Positions 36,327-51,800 of a stretch of DNA of 64,000 nt are shown here, piece by piece (positions within the stretch are counted from its first letter, which is position 1; the number at the start of each line of letters is the position of its first letter). The translations under genes were made by a program, and so were the position numbers. The notes below the pieces were generated by a model. That model had not been told where the DNA came from. It searched no databases and was given only the letters and a program-made list of their open reading frames with translations. The stretch is from Whitmania pigra (lineage: Eukaryota; Annelida; Clitellata; Hirudinida; Haemopidae), in the NCBI GenBank assembly GCA_021613335.1, contig JAJTWR010000311.1, positions 738,501 to 802,500 on the forward strand, written 5' to 3'.

Positions 36327-37735
36327 TTACTCGGGATTAATGACAGAATCAATCCAAGTGTTGTAGGAGCTTATTCTTGTGTAAACGGAAGGTCTTGTTG
36401 TTGAACAACCAGATAAACCCCATGATGTTGCACCAACCAATTCCCACTTGTTTGGGGCAACTTCACAAACCAAAGGTCCTCCAGAATCCCCCTGAGTAGT
36501 GATTTATATTGTAATTAGTGAAAGCCGTAGAACTAAATTTAAAAAAAAAACAATGAAAATCGTTGGTATTCTATTATTTAATAGTTATTTTTATCACTTT
36601 ACGTAAGTAGAAAAAAATTACATTGCATGATCCTTTGGCCTGGGTCTCTTTATCAGTCACACATACATGTTTGTCCGAAATCGAATTCTCATCCCATCTT
36701 TGTTCACATTCCTTCGTCGTTAAGACATCAATATCTGCCTCCTGAAGCATTGTTGGAAGGGGCCCGAACCCTGTTTTGTGCACACACATATTTTGTCATG
36801 TATATTAATTAACATAAACTTTAAAGCTTTTTTAAAAAAAGATTACTTATTTATTAAAATATTCTCACCGCGAAGTCTTCCCCATCCAGTAATGTAGCAA
36901 TTCTTTCCAACTTGGTTGGTATCTGTGGCCCTTGGGACATATTTGACATTTACTTTCCCAGTGCTTTCTGGAATAGGTTCTTCCCATGAGATGACGGCTA
37001 TGTCATTTGGAAATCCCATGGTAGAATTACTTGAATAATCTGGGTGCTTTAAATAAAAATGTTTTGATTTAAAGTATGTATTTGTCATTTGAAATATTTT
37101 ATTAATTAACAGCTAAGCTTTTTTATTTGAAATTGGATATTTGAAGTTCTAAAAATGTCTAAAGTGTACAAACTAAAACGGCTTTCGTAAGGCTTCTTTT
37201 GAAACACTCTCCAGAATTGCAGGCATCTCCGACGTTGTTGGATCCTGCCATGATGCTGTAGCCACTCCTGTAAAACATATCAAAACATTATGTTCCCGAA
37301 ATGGCTTTTAACTATTTTGTTATTAGTGATTTAGTTTTTATTTCCTTAGGTGATTTTATATTCACAGACTAGATAATTAATAAAGCTGGAATATGAAGAT
37401 GGGTGCCTTTTGAAATCGAAATTCTTACAATGTTCCTCCAACGCAGTGAGCAGCAGTGATGCCCCAAGTAGATCCAATGATAGACGCTCCACAGTTAAAT
37501 TGGTTATTTGCGTACAAGGCCAACTGCCAAGGCCATTCTCCATTATCAGCATCTTTACCACCAACGATGTGGGGAGCAGTTTTGGCAAAAGAGCCTTCAT
37601 CGAATGATAGAATATTAAAATCAACTTTATGCAAACTATCAAAAAAAGAAAAAGAAAAAATATCCACGAAATAAATATACTGGGCTTAATCTAACCAGAT
37701 ACTAAAAGTATGCCTAGGATCAAGAAAGACAACAT
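36327..37735 (-). CDS. Trypsin-like serine protease 4 (S1A), right arm outer copy
   Basis: Six exons on the minus strand: 37735-37696, 37595-37429, 37267 to about 37180, about 37046-36869, about 36772-36624, and 36491 to the stop at 36327. Signal peptide, IVGGKDA activation site and full triad (ITAAHC, NDIAVI, GDSGGP) are present, with Gly at the S1 base as in its paralogues. It is the mirror partner of trypsin 1, yet exon 4 reads [11 protein letters not shown] whereas trypsins 1, 2 and 3 share SRNSSAGYPND. So the outer left copy has been partly overwritten. It ends INPE. Expression and secretion are inferred from the signal peptide. Confidence 0.88.
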
Positions 37736-37837
37736 TTTGGAAAGTACGTACTTGTGATGAAATAGAAGACATTTATAGCAAAGTTATCTTTCACACTTTT
37801 TAAGTCATATCATCGAAGTAGTCGATATTCAATTAAG

Positions 37838-38378
37838 TAATCAGATAACTAGCTATCAGTTTCAATAAAAGCTTTGTGGTAATCAAGATGTTTGATAACA
37901 AACAACTAGCGTTCGAAATCATCAGAAAAAAACTTTTTTTTAAATAAAAATGTCGAGTGCTTCCACGAATGACATTTTTGTAAGCTCTAAAACTTGAAGT
38001 TCAGATGTCTTTAAAAGATAAGCTTAAAACAAGTTAAGTATTAACTATTAATAAATGACTGTAATTAAATTAATCAGAATAAGTTTTTAATAGGTTTACT
38101 ATATTTTAATATGTTCATCGGATAAAATTTATAGAAGTTGCAAATAACGTATGGCTTAGTACGATCATTCCACACGTTACTTCAAGTTATTGCACATGTA
38201 TGGTATATTTAATATGTTTAATTAATTATTAATAATAATTATTAATAATAAAGTTAATTAGAATTTTAACCGTTATAATCAGTAAAGTGCGGTTCCGGTT
38301 CCATCAAGTTCCCTCTTTAGCTGCATCCTCCAACACACTAATTTTATGCCCCAATTTCAGGATATGACCTTGATCATG
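37838..38378 (+). repeat. Segment A, outer end of right arm
   Basis: A 541-bp segment present three times: here, inverted at about 4515-6230 (interrupted by hAT 2), and as a direct copy at 43204-43730. Here it ends abruptly at GATCATG, followed by segment B. No coding content. Confidence 0.88.
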
Positions 38379-38764
38379 TTTGACATTCCATATTGTTTGA
38401 TACAATATCAAGTGAACAACAAAACAGAGAAAACAATATCTTTGATGTTTATGAGTTTCATATTTAATTTTATTTCATTCTTAACTCAAGAGCTCTCCAG
38501 GAAACCATTTACAAGTTTGACATGAAGTTCAAACATCTTTTAATTGCTTTGCAAAAAATAACAATGGCACTCACAAATATAATAATTAATATTTTTAATC
38601 CACATCTTCAATTCCAAACAAAACTATTCTTTTATATTTGGATATGTTTAATGAAATTTTTTAATAACATGGAATTTATTTAATTATTTACTACTTAATA
38701 TGAGAATAGACTTTTAGGATAAAATGCAAATCTAGTGTCAAGCTTGTGTGACATTGTAACTTCA

Positions 38765-38885
38765 TTTATATAGCGCCATATGCACAGCATCAGAGACGCT
38801 TCCGGCAGTGCAGGCTGGGTTTCAAACAACTGTTGCCATTACCGCCGTATGCAGACACGTAACCAATTCGGCTAACCTGCATGCC
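38765..38885 (+). repeat. Short interspersed repeat, copy 2
   Basis: Shares GCAGTGCAGGCTGGGTT, GCCATTACCGCC and GGCTAACCTGCAT with copy 1 (20840). It lies in the VPS36 last-intron part of segment B and was duplicated with it (copy 4 at 52318). Confidence 0.7.
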
Positions 38886-39214
38886 ACACGAAGCAGTGAT
38901 TGAATTGCAGGAAGCATGGGTGCTTCAATCATAATGAATTAATGTTGTAAGGAAGCAATTTTGCCAATGAAACTCTATTCTATCGCAAAAAGCCATTAGT
39001 AACCAAACCATTGAAGGCTTAGGAACATCCCCAATTTCCTACTGAGGTCATGGGATCTTGCTAAATGAGAAGATTGTAAATATAGTAATTTTCCTAAAAT
39101 AATTAGTTCAATTAGGTTTGGCCAATGAAATTATCAGCATGTTTGCATGATACAAGCAAGTATTAATTTAAGAATTTTTGAGTTTCCTCATTTAATATAT
39201 TTTTTTGTCTACAG

Positions 39215-39308
39215 GCTTCTGGTTGCTGAAAGTCTTGGAAAACTTTGCAGAGATGAGTCATCTGAAGGAATCATCTTTTATCTAAATTTGTTTTTGACAA
39301 ATGCTTAA
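39215..39308 (+). pseudogene. Orphan last exon of VPS36
   Basis: Encodes [18 protein letters not shown] and the remaining C-terminus with the same stop as the last exon at 52767-52860. The preceding twelve exons are missing; upstream is palindrome arm DNA. The acceptor (CTACAG) is intact, so it could be spliced onto a foreign transcript, but no gene upstream on this strand offers a donor. Confidence 0.93.
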
Positions 39309-39763
39309 CAGGCACAAACACACCATGCACAAAGCTTATCAAACATTCAAAACATTTGTGTTTGAAAATAAATAATATTTTGTTTACTTTTTGTTTCTTT
39401 TATTTTTTAAAAATGCACCATTGGTAAATTCGTCTCAAGTGTAAGACATCCAATTAATATTCACGAACAAAAACAGTAATTATTTAAGAAATGTAATTGC
39501 AACAACAGTTGAGGATGTTCGCACAAGTCTCTCAAAAATTAATTAAAAGCACAGTAAATCGCACAACTCCTGAAAAGGAGAAAAGTCACGTGCATTAAAT
39601 CCATTGTAGTTCCTTTGTATCAGCAAATAAAGATATTATTAAATATCGAAGCTTGATCAAATAATTGGAAGCAGGCGTAACGCAGAAAGTTAACATTGTA
39701 AGACTCGAGGTGAAAAACGTGTTCACGACATCGGCCCAATGATTCGCCCACACAGAGGCCAGT

Positions 39764-42725
<2,962 letters not shown>

Positions 42726-43040
42726 TTTTAAAATTAATAAGTTAAAATAAAATATGTGAAAAAAATCCCATTCACTCTCTGACAGTGAATGTGTGCTGTT
42801 ATCTTAAAGACTGGGCAGATATGAAGTTGAAGCTTGTTCTTATATTAGGCTTAAGAACTTCAAAGTCTCTAACGATTAAATAACAGGTGTGTCACCTATG
42901 AAGTCACAACTTATTTAATTTTTAAAACTTCATTTTCTTTGCTTTATCGTTTCTATAGTGATGTCATTGACGCTTATTTTTAAAAAAATACAATATCTTG
43001 CTTAGTCTACCGCCGCATAATTTATGCCTGTTACCAAGCT

Positions 43041-43123
43041 ATGGATGATGATTTAGAAGATTTACTCGATAAAATTGAACATAGATTTGGAAACAATCGC
43101 AACAAAATCCTGCAGAACAACAG
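43041..43123 (+). pseudogene. Orphan first exon of CFAP418
   Basis: Starts MDDDLEDLLDKIEHRFGNN like the true exon 1 at 56250, with one substitution near the end. The downstream exons are absent; segment A' begins within about 80 bp. The divergent lipase promoter region upstream is duplicated too, so a short non-functional transcript is possible. Confidence 0.93.
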
Positions 43124-43203
43124 GTTTGAAGTGTCGCAGACGCCAAATAATTGCTAAATCATTTTTTAATTAGTTCAACATACAAAAATAATGAAAAATG
43201 AAA

Positions 43204-43730
43204 TAATCAGATAACTAGCTATCAGTTTCAAGAAAAGCTTTGTGATCATCAAGCTGTTTGATAACAGACAACTAGCGTTCGAAATCATCAGAAAAAACTT
43301 TTTTTAAATAAAAATGTCGAGTGCTTCCACGAATGACATTTTTGTGAGCTCTAAAACTTGAAGTTCAGATGCCTTTGAAAGATAAGCTTAAAACTAGTTA
43401 AGTATTAACTATTAATAAATGACTGTAATTAAATTAATCAGAATAAGTTTTTAATAGGTTTAATATATTGTAATACGTTCATCGGATAAAATTTATAGAA
43501 GTTTCAAATAACGTATGGCTTAGTACGATCATTCCACACGTTACTTCAAGTTATTGCACATGTATGGTATATTTAATATGTTTAATTAATTATTAATAAT
43601 AAAGTTAATTAGAATTTTAACCGTTATAATCAGTAAAGTGGGGTTCCGGTTCCATCAAGTTCCCTCTTTAGCTGCGTCCTCCAACACACTTAATTTTATG
43701 CCCCAAATTTCAGGATATAACCTTGATCAT
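43204..43730 (+). repeat. Segment A', direct copy of palindrome outer end
   Basis: Direct repeat of 37838-38378, including the GTTCCGGTTCCATCAAGTTC stretch. It continues into unrelated unique DNA at 43731. Together A and A' bracket segment B. Confidence 0.88.
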
Positions 43731-43757
43731 CTCAGAGAAATGGTTCACTAAACTTAA

Positions 43758-43967
43758 TCCTTTCATAAATGTGTTGATGACGTATTTTTTGGGTTAGCTG
43801 AATGTATTCCACGAAAGCGATGTTATTACGCTTATCAAACTGAATTATTCAATGATGTTCAATATTTGAATATTGCTGAATCTGTATGGGAGAATGAGAT
43901 AAAACGTGCTAGTCGGACTAAACTGGTAGAGCTACTTTTCAGCCTATTGTTCATAAACCTAGTTTAA
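43758..43967 (+). other. Unassigned open stretch of 70 codons
   Basis: One frame is open from 43758 to a stop at 43965, with a protein-like composition (CVDDVFFGLAEC, AESVWENEIKRASRT). It has no start codon near its 5' end and I do not recognise it. It could be a lost terminal exon or a transposon scrap next to the rearrangement breakpoint. The next 45 bp shows nothing. Confidence 0.35.
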
Positions 43968-44012
43968 AACTTCATATATTTGTATTTGTAATTAGCCCAT
44001 TTTTTGAGTGGT

Positions 44013-45297
44013 TTATGTATCCGGATAAGATGTGAATGCACCTCTTAGGTTAGTTGGTTAGTTCTTTATTAACGTCCATTTCATAACTAGATGATTAAGA
44101 CGGGGATAACAATAGAAAAATAACAAGAACATCAATGACAAAAAAATGTTCTTACATAAATTATATGTACAGAGTTTTATGTACAGTCAGATCAATCAGT
44201 CTACATCAGGTTTTTTCTCTTTTCTTGAACCCTTCGGTAGATGAGATTTATGCTAGCGCAATTGCTAAACATAGTCCTTAAGTCCAGTGTCTGTATCTTG
44301 AGTTTTGACCTGATATTCTGTCTGAAGATTTCTTGACTAATGCATTTCAGAATGAAATGCCCAGTGGAACATTTTCATTTGGAACAGGTAACGATTAAGA
44401 TGACATCTTCCAATCCGGAGTCTGGAGATGATTACCTCCTTCCTTCTAGACACGCATTGGAAGAAGCTCCTCGTCGTCACCTGTTTCTGAACATCACAAT
44501 GATGAAGCAATCCCATCTTCTCTGCCAGTCCTCTTTGATCTTCTGGGCGACTATCCTTTTGGCGTCCTTGATAGATGCTGGGATCTATCTAGCTTCGAGT
44601 TGTTGCTAGCTTTGCTAGGGTGTCGGACTTCTCGTTACCTGGAATGCCCACGTGAGCATGTACCCAGACGATGACTTACTGGTATTGGTCCATGAAATCT
44701 GAAATCAAAGATAAAATTCTATGAATTTCAGGATCATGGTATGCATTGTTTCGATTTCTTAGGCACTGGATGACACTAAGAGAACCGCTTAAAATAACAA
44801 TTTTCTTGTCCTCCCCTGGTAGGAGATTTTTAGCAGTATTAGGCAGTCCTCAATGGTTGCTAATTCCGTTGTAGAGATGCTGCTTTCAGGTGAAGCTGTG
44901 ATACTCCACTCCTTTCTTGGGAATGAAGATTCTTATTCTTGCCTTGTCCTTCATCTTGTATGCGTCCGAGTAGCAGAGATGGATGGAATCACTGATTTCT
45001 TCGATCTTCTCCCTAGCGACCAGCATCCTCAGAGGATCGTCGGCCGCTATTGCCAGGGTAGAGTTGTAGAAGATAGAGTTTTTCAGTGTCCAAGGTACTC
45101 TAATAACTTCGGCATCCAATGCTCTTGTGATGTCCTTTTGAATGTTGTCAGGCAGGAGACCTGACACCGTCTAAAAAGGCTTGGCCTTCTTCTTTGTCTT
45201 CTTGCACCTTTTAATCGATCCATCTTTTATATAGCTCCCAATGCAGGCTTGGTTGCAAGCACGACACGAACGCCACCCATTCGGCCAATCTATATGT
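44013..45297 (+). repeat. Short interspersed repeat, copy 3, split by LINE
   Basis: The left part (44013-44046, ATCCGGATAAGATGTGAA) and right part (45203-45297, TTAATCGATCCAT and ATGCAGGCTTGGTTGCAAGC) are adjacent in copy 1. Here they are separated by a LINE fragment at 44047-45202. Confidence 0.72.
44047..45202 (-). mobile_element. 5'-truncated LINE fragment with RNase H domain
   Basis: The minus strand reads as the C-terminal RNase H of a Jockey/I-type non-LTR retrotransposon, with frame breaks. Recognisable parts are a YSDAYKM start, STTELATIEDCLIL and VHAHVGIPGNEKSD (the usual WVPxHxGIxGNExAD). It is flanked by a 10-bp near-perfect target duplication TGCACCTYTT (44037-44046, 45203-45212), typical of target-primed insertion. 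Reverse transcriptase is missing, as expected for 5' truncation. Confidence 0.82.
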
Positions 45298-45354
45298 TGC
45301 AAAATGTAAAGAGCAAGCCTTGTATTTACTAAATAGATTTTTACAAAATTAATA

Positions 45355-46396
45355 CAGTGGAACCCACTTATCTCAACCTCGGTTAACTCGCCAACCCTAT
45401 TCAGTCGACGTTTTTGAAGTGGAACCGCCAAATTCTCTCTTTGTCTTAGCATTTTCTCATCGGTTATGTCGATTGTTTTATGTTGCTGAACCCTAATATC
45501 TCGAGCACAAAAGAGAGCCAAATTCGCCACTTTACATCGGTTATCTCGATCTCTTTGACTAATCGTTGACTTTGAATCGGAACCGCCAAATTCCCACTTT
45601 GTCTGAGGGGTAACACGCTGTAGCTATTCTGTTTATTTTTTTGTTCCAAAAATGTCTGAAAGTGTTAATAGAAAAGTGGACAAACAGTCAATAGAGAAAA
45701 GTTATGAAATCATATAGCAGCTAGAAAAATGAACAGAACTAGCAGACCTTAGTCGTCAGCATGGCATTCCAGTAAACACCATTTCAAAGAGGAAAAAGAA
45801 GGCCGACTTGGTAAAGCAAAGGTATGAGAATTCTGTCTTTGATCCAGTAAGAAAAAAGTCTAGAGTGGCTGAGCACAAAGATGTTGGCGATGCAGTGCTT
45901 CAATGGTTCACAAATTCGCGAGCAACAAAACTTCCGTCAATGGTCCCTTGCCAATAGAAAATGCTGACATCCTTGCTGCCAAGCTAGGACATCCTGACTT
46001 TAAAGCAAGTCAGGGGTGGCTGGATCGTTTCAAAAAGAGGCACGACCATTGTCTTCAAAGCAATTTGTGGAGAGAGCTGCGATTCAACAGGGGCCAGTGA
46101 ATTCATGGTTGAACACTCAAATGCGCACACATATGATGAGAGTCGGATCATTTTTAATGATGAAATGTTGAAACTGAGGTGTTTTGGAAACGCCTTCCAG
46201 ACATGACCGACTTAGAGTGCTAGTTTCTGCTAACATGTACATTCTTATTTATTAACGTATATTATGTACATAAAAAAATTTCAAGATCATGTTAATATAT
46301 TGCCGCCATATTTGTTTTCAGTAATCTCGATTATCGTCGATTATCTCGACGCTTTTTGGCAAACCCCTAGGCTGGCAACATAACCGGGTTCTACTG
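45355..46396 (+). mobile_element. Tigger/pogo DNA transposon relic
   Basis: Bounded by inverted termini CAGTGGAACCC and GGGTTCTACTG inside a TA duplication (45353-45354, 46397-46398). From 45651 a decayed frame reads MSESVNRKVDKQS, then TELADLSRQHGIPVNTIS (CENP-B-like helix-turn-helix) and [20 protein letters not shown]. In-frame stops and a frameshift near 45950 break it. The DDE catalytic domain is missing, so it is an internally deleted, inactive copy of about 1.04 kb. Confidence 0.88.
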
Positions 46397-47792
46397 TATA
46401 TTCTATGCACGTTGTAAAACAAATTCTTCCTTAAGTAGCCCGTTTTACACCATTTTCCCCTGAACAAGAATGCGAAAAACGAATTTAACGAGCAGTCCTA
46501 GACTCTAGAATCTTGAGCGTCACAAAACAAATTTCCAAATTGTATACACTTTCTATGTAAAATAGAACATCAAATTTTGGGTTTAAAAAAAATTAATTCA
46601 GTGAAAAGTTAGCACAAAAAATCATCGCATTTTTAAAGACACAGCGATGATAACTGTAAATTTACATGGCGCATCGCAACGATCTCTTGGTTATCATCTA
46701 CCTGGTGTAGATGATTGTTGCCAGCGTCGGGGCAGTCGGCTAATAAAATTTTTAATTAAACAATGTTTATTTTATTTATTTGATTAAAGTCCGTTACATA
46801 ACTAGGATGATTTGGACTTTAAATATAAAAAATTTATTCACCACATATTGTGACAAAATTGCTTGCTTTTGAAAGTCACCCTCCCTCTCCCTATCTTTTA
46901 TGGATGACTCCTTGTGCATAATGACGGCACACCTCTATTGGCGCGCAAACGTAAATTTTGAATTTGAAAATTTTCCTTTCTCCCATGACCCTCCCTGTCA
47001 TTTAGAAAATATGAGAAAAAAGTAAATGTATTGTAGAATAAAAATTAGTAAAATAATTTATGTTGTAATAAACATTTATTTAATTTAATTCAATAACTTT
47101 TGACGAAGATTTTTTGTAGTTGTGCCCCCCAAATCCACCAACTGGTTCAAGTGTGGGGAACACCCCGCCAAAGTGATCCGCGCCTGCCTGTGGTCAAGCC
47201 AGATTGACGATTGTTCCTTCAAATCTTCTCCAAAGACTTCTTTCTCTAACACTAGCTAAATTTACCGGGAGTGTCAAAGAAAGTCCTACGCTTGAGTTGT
47301 GCCAACCCACAGCTGTATTAGATTTGAACAGTGATCTAACTTTATTTAACTTTTAATGCGATTTATATTCGCGGGATGTAATTGTATGTTATGTAGCTAG
47401 AAAGAAAATAATTCTCAGTTTGCATGGTGGAGTTCAGAAATTCAAAAGCCATCTTTAATCGATGAACCGTAATAATGGTTGAAGTAAGTAAGATTGCTTA
47501 GAGTAGGGATTTAGCCGGCAAAAACATTTACCTGATCACTGGGCCATCCCCAGAAAATGTTTAGTGGAAAAAGTTGATTGAGATGATTCGTTGTAATTCG
47601 AGAAGCGACAAGAGTTTCTTTCTACGCACAGAATTCAAAACCCTTAAAAAATGAAATGAAGGCTTATTGAAATAATAAAAAGGCCGGAGCACAGTACATC
47701 ATGTTGAATTTTTATTTGAATCAGTAATATGATATATAATATAATATAACCCTTTATTATTATGCCAAATTATTTTAAATTTAAAGAAGCCG
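46397..47792. other. Intergenic, no gene seen
   Basis: AT-rich DNA. A stretch at about 46755-46830 resembles the LINE 3' tail at 44058 (GATTAAAGTCCGTTACATAACTA type). Otherwise I see nothing supportable. Confidence 0.5.
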
Positions 47793-48149
47793 TCAAACCA
47801 ATCTTCGTAGCAGCTCCATAGATGATGCAGGAATCGAGATGGTTTTCGGCCATGTCGATTTGGTAGTAATCCAGGTTTCTTCAAAATAATCCAAAATTGG
47901 TTGGGAGATTTCAGGAATAAAGATACCCAATGATGAAACAAGGTCGGTCAGAGACACCAAAGCTATCACATAATTCATCGTCATTTGTATCATGAACAGC
48001 GCCGGATTTACCCAGATGGATGCCCCGATGTATTGTGATGATAGGAGTCCCAAAAGTTTCTCTTTCTTCGCAGGAGATTCTTTCGACAGTATCGAATATC
48101 TTTTAATCATCTCAATGTCGAGACATGGAGAGTTCGTTCTCAAAGACAA
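47793..48149 (-). pseudogene. Probable MULE/FLYWCH-type transposase fragment
   Basis: An isolated 118-residue frame contains PEISQPILDYFEETWI, close to the LDYFExTWIG segment of MULE transposases that carry FLYWCH zinc fingers. The preceding ALFMIQMTMNYVIALVSLTD fits the helical stretch before it. The catalytic DDE part and FLYWCH domain are absent. The assignment rests on remembered family pattern only. Confidence 0.45.
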
Positions 48150-48890
48150 AACTTATCGATATATAGCGATAGGTTCTAAACTTAGCTCTGATGAGTAAAG
48201 AATAAAATATTTTCATTGGAGATCAATTTTGATGTTCTAGAAGTAGAATTTGTGAAGATGAAAGCACATGAAGTTTCACTACTTTAATGTTATATGTTCA
48301 ATAAAGAAGAAGAGTTAATTCTAGGCTAGGTAAAAAGTATGACAATAAATCTTTTAATCAATCTCAAATACAACTGTATATTTTATATATGGTTCATGAA
48401 GCAATATCTAAAAATTCCATGAAGTACGATTTAAAGAGAAATGATTGCCGATTAGAAATCACTAATTTTGATAAATTTAAAAATAGATTAAAGGTTTGCT
48501 AAAATCAATTGAAAATGCCGCTTTTAAGCGTGATAGCCGGCTCGCTTTACGGTCATATCATCTACTTGATCTCCATAACCCCAGAAGTTGTTTAATTTAA
48601 AATGTACTTGCTCCGCTTGTCCTTATAATGGTCATGAATAATTAATCGGGTAATCTGATGCAGGTCGCCTCAAAGTGTGTTCATCCAGTTTGCGATACGA
48701 ATCAAGGTAGCTTTGTCACACGGAGCAGATTTTCTCAAGAGCTTAAAATATTAAATTTTATATAAAAAGATATACAAATATCAATGTTTACTTAATTGAC
48801 AATATGAGAGTAGTTTGGTGGTGTTATTACTTATCGCAAGGGCGATATTCAGAAGCTTATCGTTCGTTCAAATTTTTCTAACTTTGAAAT
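48150..48890. other. Intergenic upstream of VPS36
   Basis: No gene recognised. AT-rich, presumably containing the VPS36 promoter near 48750-48880; no TATA box is obvious. Confidence 0.5.
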
Positions 48891-51800
48891 ATGGACAGAT
48901 TTTCCTGGAGTGATAAGAGCCTAAATAGCAATGAGCAAATACTACTTGTACAGAAAGGAGTCAGGTTATATAATGGTCCAGAAAGGGTATGAACAAGTGT
49001 CAGGTGTTTTCTTGTGAAAATTTATACATGCCTAATAATATTTAATATTAAATTTACATCTACAGACAGCTTTTAACAAGGGTAAAGCAACAGTGACAAC
49101 TCATCGTTTGTTTTGGACTGACAGTGCCAAAACGGTTATTAAATACAACTTTAAAACAGCTTTAATAAAGCACGGGCTTGATTTAATTATTGAATTGTAG
49201 ACATCTGCTTTGTCACTGCCCTTATCATATTCAGTTTTTTTGGAAAAAGAATCTGGTGGATTAACAAAAAGGTAAAATTTGATCAAGTCAATCAGTGCTG
49301 GAAATAATAAAGTGAACAATTTTTTAATTTAACTCAGTCCAAAAATAAAAATACACTTGTCGAAAAAAGAGGAACACCAACCTTCTGGACCATTTTCTCA
49401 GAGTGCATTTAGCTACATTCAGCTCTCTTTTACTGAGGGTGGCGAAGAGGAGGTATGCATGGGTTTTGGTTTAGAATCAGAGGGTAATGGATTCACTTGA
49501 GAGTGAATATATTGCAATGCTTATTAAATTTAAGTTTTTAATAAGAAAATTTATGGTTTTGAGAAATTCTGCCTCAATATGGTTGAGTTACCTTGAACCT
49601 AAGTGAATCTTAACCTTAAATTTAGAATCAACTTTCTTTTGAACCAATTAGAATCCTGGTTTTTAATCAGTTTTATAGAAAGTTAAATGAAGTGGTCAGT
49701 GAACGAAAATGGGAAGAGGTTACCTCAAAGCCCACGGTGTTTGCCTCAGTGAGAATTTTTCATCTGTGTTAAAGACTTTTAGGATTTTACTAAATTATTG
49801 TTTATTACCAAAAATCTCATCAAAAATTCATCAGAAATCTGTGCATGCTGGCATAAGTGGCATTGAAAGGAGTCTTCAGTTAAAAAAGCAGAACAGAGAT
49901 GCTACAATTTCAGTTGCATTTGAGGACCTAAACAATCTCATGACTAAGGTTCATTATAGTTTTCTCATTTCTGCTTTCAACATTGTGCTGGTGATCTAAA
50001 TTATTCAAGCAGGCAAGTTGATCTTTAATTTTGATCTGTGAATCATGATTCAGCCAAGATTTTTAATTATGTCAAACATGTGTTGAACAAAAGTGCTCAT
50101 GCACATGACTTATAAACATCATTTTGCTGATCTGTTGCAAATGATAGGTTAAAGTCTGTGTGAGAATATCTGATGGCTTATTTTTGAGTGCAGGCTCAAG
50201 AAATGGTCAGTCTCTCAAAGAATATTTCTGCAAAGTTTCGAGACAAACAGGGAGGTGTAACAGAAGATGAGGTATTTATGTTAGCTTATTTATTGGGAAC
50301 ACAATTAATTAAAGTCACTTTAGCAAGATTATCTATATAACATGTCACCCAACTTTTATATTCAATAAGACACTTCAGTTCAAATCTTATCTCATGAGTC
50401 TGGGCATATCAGACCCCATAACCAGGGATTCACATGGAACTGGAGGTGCTTATTATGAGGGTCTTGCAAGGGAGATTTCACAGTTTATCAAGGCACCATT
50501 GATGGTGAGTTACTAGGGTAATGACAATGATGATGATGATGTCTTTATATTTGTCTCTTCATGAATAATTTAATTCAAGTTTAATTCTAATAAATTTTGT
50601 ATTTGAATTGAACTTTAAAATGCATTTCTGCAGGATTGTGGAGGAGTGATGACACTTACTGATGTTTATTGTAGGATGAACAGAGCAAGAGGAATGGAGG
50701 TTGATGTTTTAAAAAGCATTAAATTATGTGCATATATTTAAATATTATTACATTAAATTAAGTGCACATATTGAAATATTATTACATTAAATTAAGTGCA
50801 CATAATGAAATATTATTACATGTATGCACCTATATTGAAATATTATTACATGTATGCACTTATATTGAAATATTATTACATGCATGCACCTATATTGACA
50901 GCTACAATAATGCTGCCATAGTTATCCTTAAAACTTAAAGTTTTAAACCTTAAAGCAGTTTCTCAAAATTCAATGATCAGCAAAATAAGTTAACAATAAT
51001 AACCATGGTGAATCATAATCATAACCATAAAAAATCTTGTTGATAGTCTTCTTGAAACACCATTAATAATAAGAATTTCAATTAGATGTTTGAATTGCTT
51101 TGTTTTTATAATGAAATAATATTTCAATATATGCATTATTCAATTTTTAATCAAGAAAATCATTATTTTTATACCTGGAAATTTTGAGCAAATTGCTTTT
51201 GAATGTTGTGTGGTCGAGGCTCAGTGCAGCTCATTGTAGTTCAAGTATTTGCACAAACTCTGGAGTTTTTGTCACAAACATGGGTTTATGTGCTTTATTA
51301 TTTGACCAGTGTTTGAGGGAGTTAAACATTATTTAATTTATTTAAGAGAGGGACACTTAGTTTACTTACATTGATAAAAAATATTTTTGTTCTGCCTTTT
51401 TAAGCTTTTGTCTCCTGAAGATTTGGAGTCTGCCTGCAAACTTCTTGAGAAGTTGGATCTTCCTGTTAGGTAGGTTTTTCATGCTTTTTGTTATGTCATT
51501 GTTATAAAATTACATGTAATGTCATTGTATTAAAATTGAGTGACCATTAAAATGAGATTTAATTGATTAAATAGGATGAAAGATTACGAAAATGGAGTGA
51601 AAGTTCTGCAGCTCCATTCTTGTGACGAGAAGATGGTTGCACAGGAGACAGAGCAAATTGTTGGCTATTACTCAAGGCTTTCTTTTTTATTTATATCACT
51701 ATACATTTACACATCAGAAATTTATTTTTAGTAAATTAAACAGCTGTGCCTGTTTACGTTATCAAAATTACTCAGTTTGTGATCATTCAAAAATTTATCT

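Larger units (their letters stand above)
21645..38378 (-). repeat. Right arm of large imperfect palindrome
   Basis: Inverted counterpart of about 4515-21200, with the gene order mirrored exactly. It differs from the left arm by hAT element 3 (34463-35781), a roughly 0.3-kb insertion at about 31380-31692, a partial exon duplication in trypsin 3, and the absence of hAT element 2. Its outer end is a sharp junction at 38378 with segment B. Confidence 0.93.

Noticed and set aside
4515..38378. Possibility that the palindrome is a sequencing or assembly fold-back artefact.
   Set aside because: Not fully excluded, but the arms differ by independent transposon insertions with proper target duplications, by substitutions and by repeat counts. 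A simple fold-back would not produce these. Read-level confirmation is still the decisive test.
44853..45164. Plus-strand frame of 103 codons.
   Set aside because: Antisense of the LINE RNase H sequence, which reads coherently on the minus strand.
50720..50900. Regular repeat spacing suggested a CRISPR-like array.
   Set aside because: Units are contiguous without unique spacers and lie in a eukaryotic intron; it is a minisatellite.
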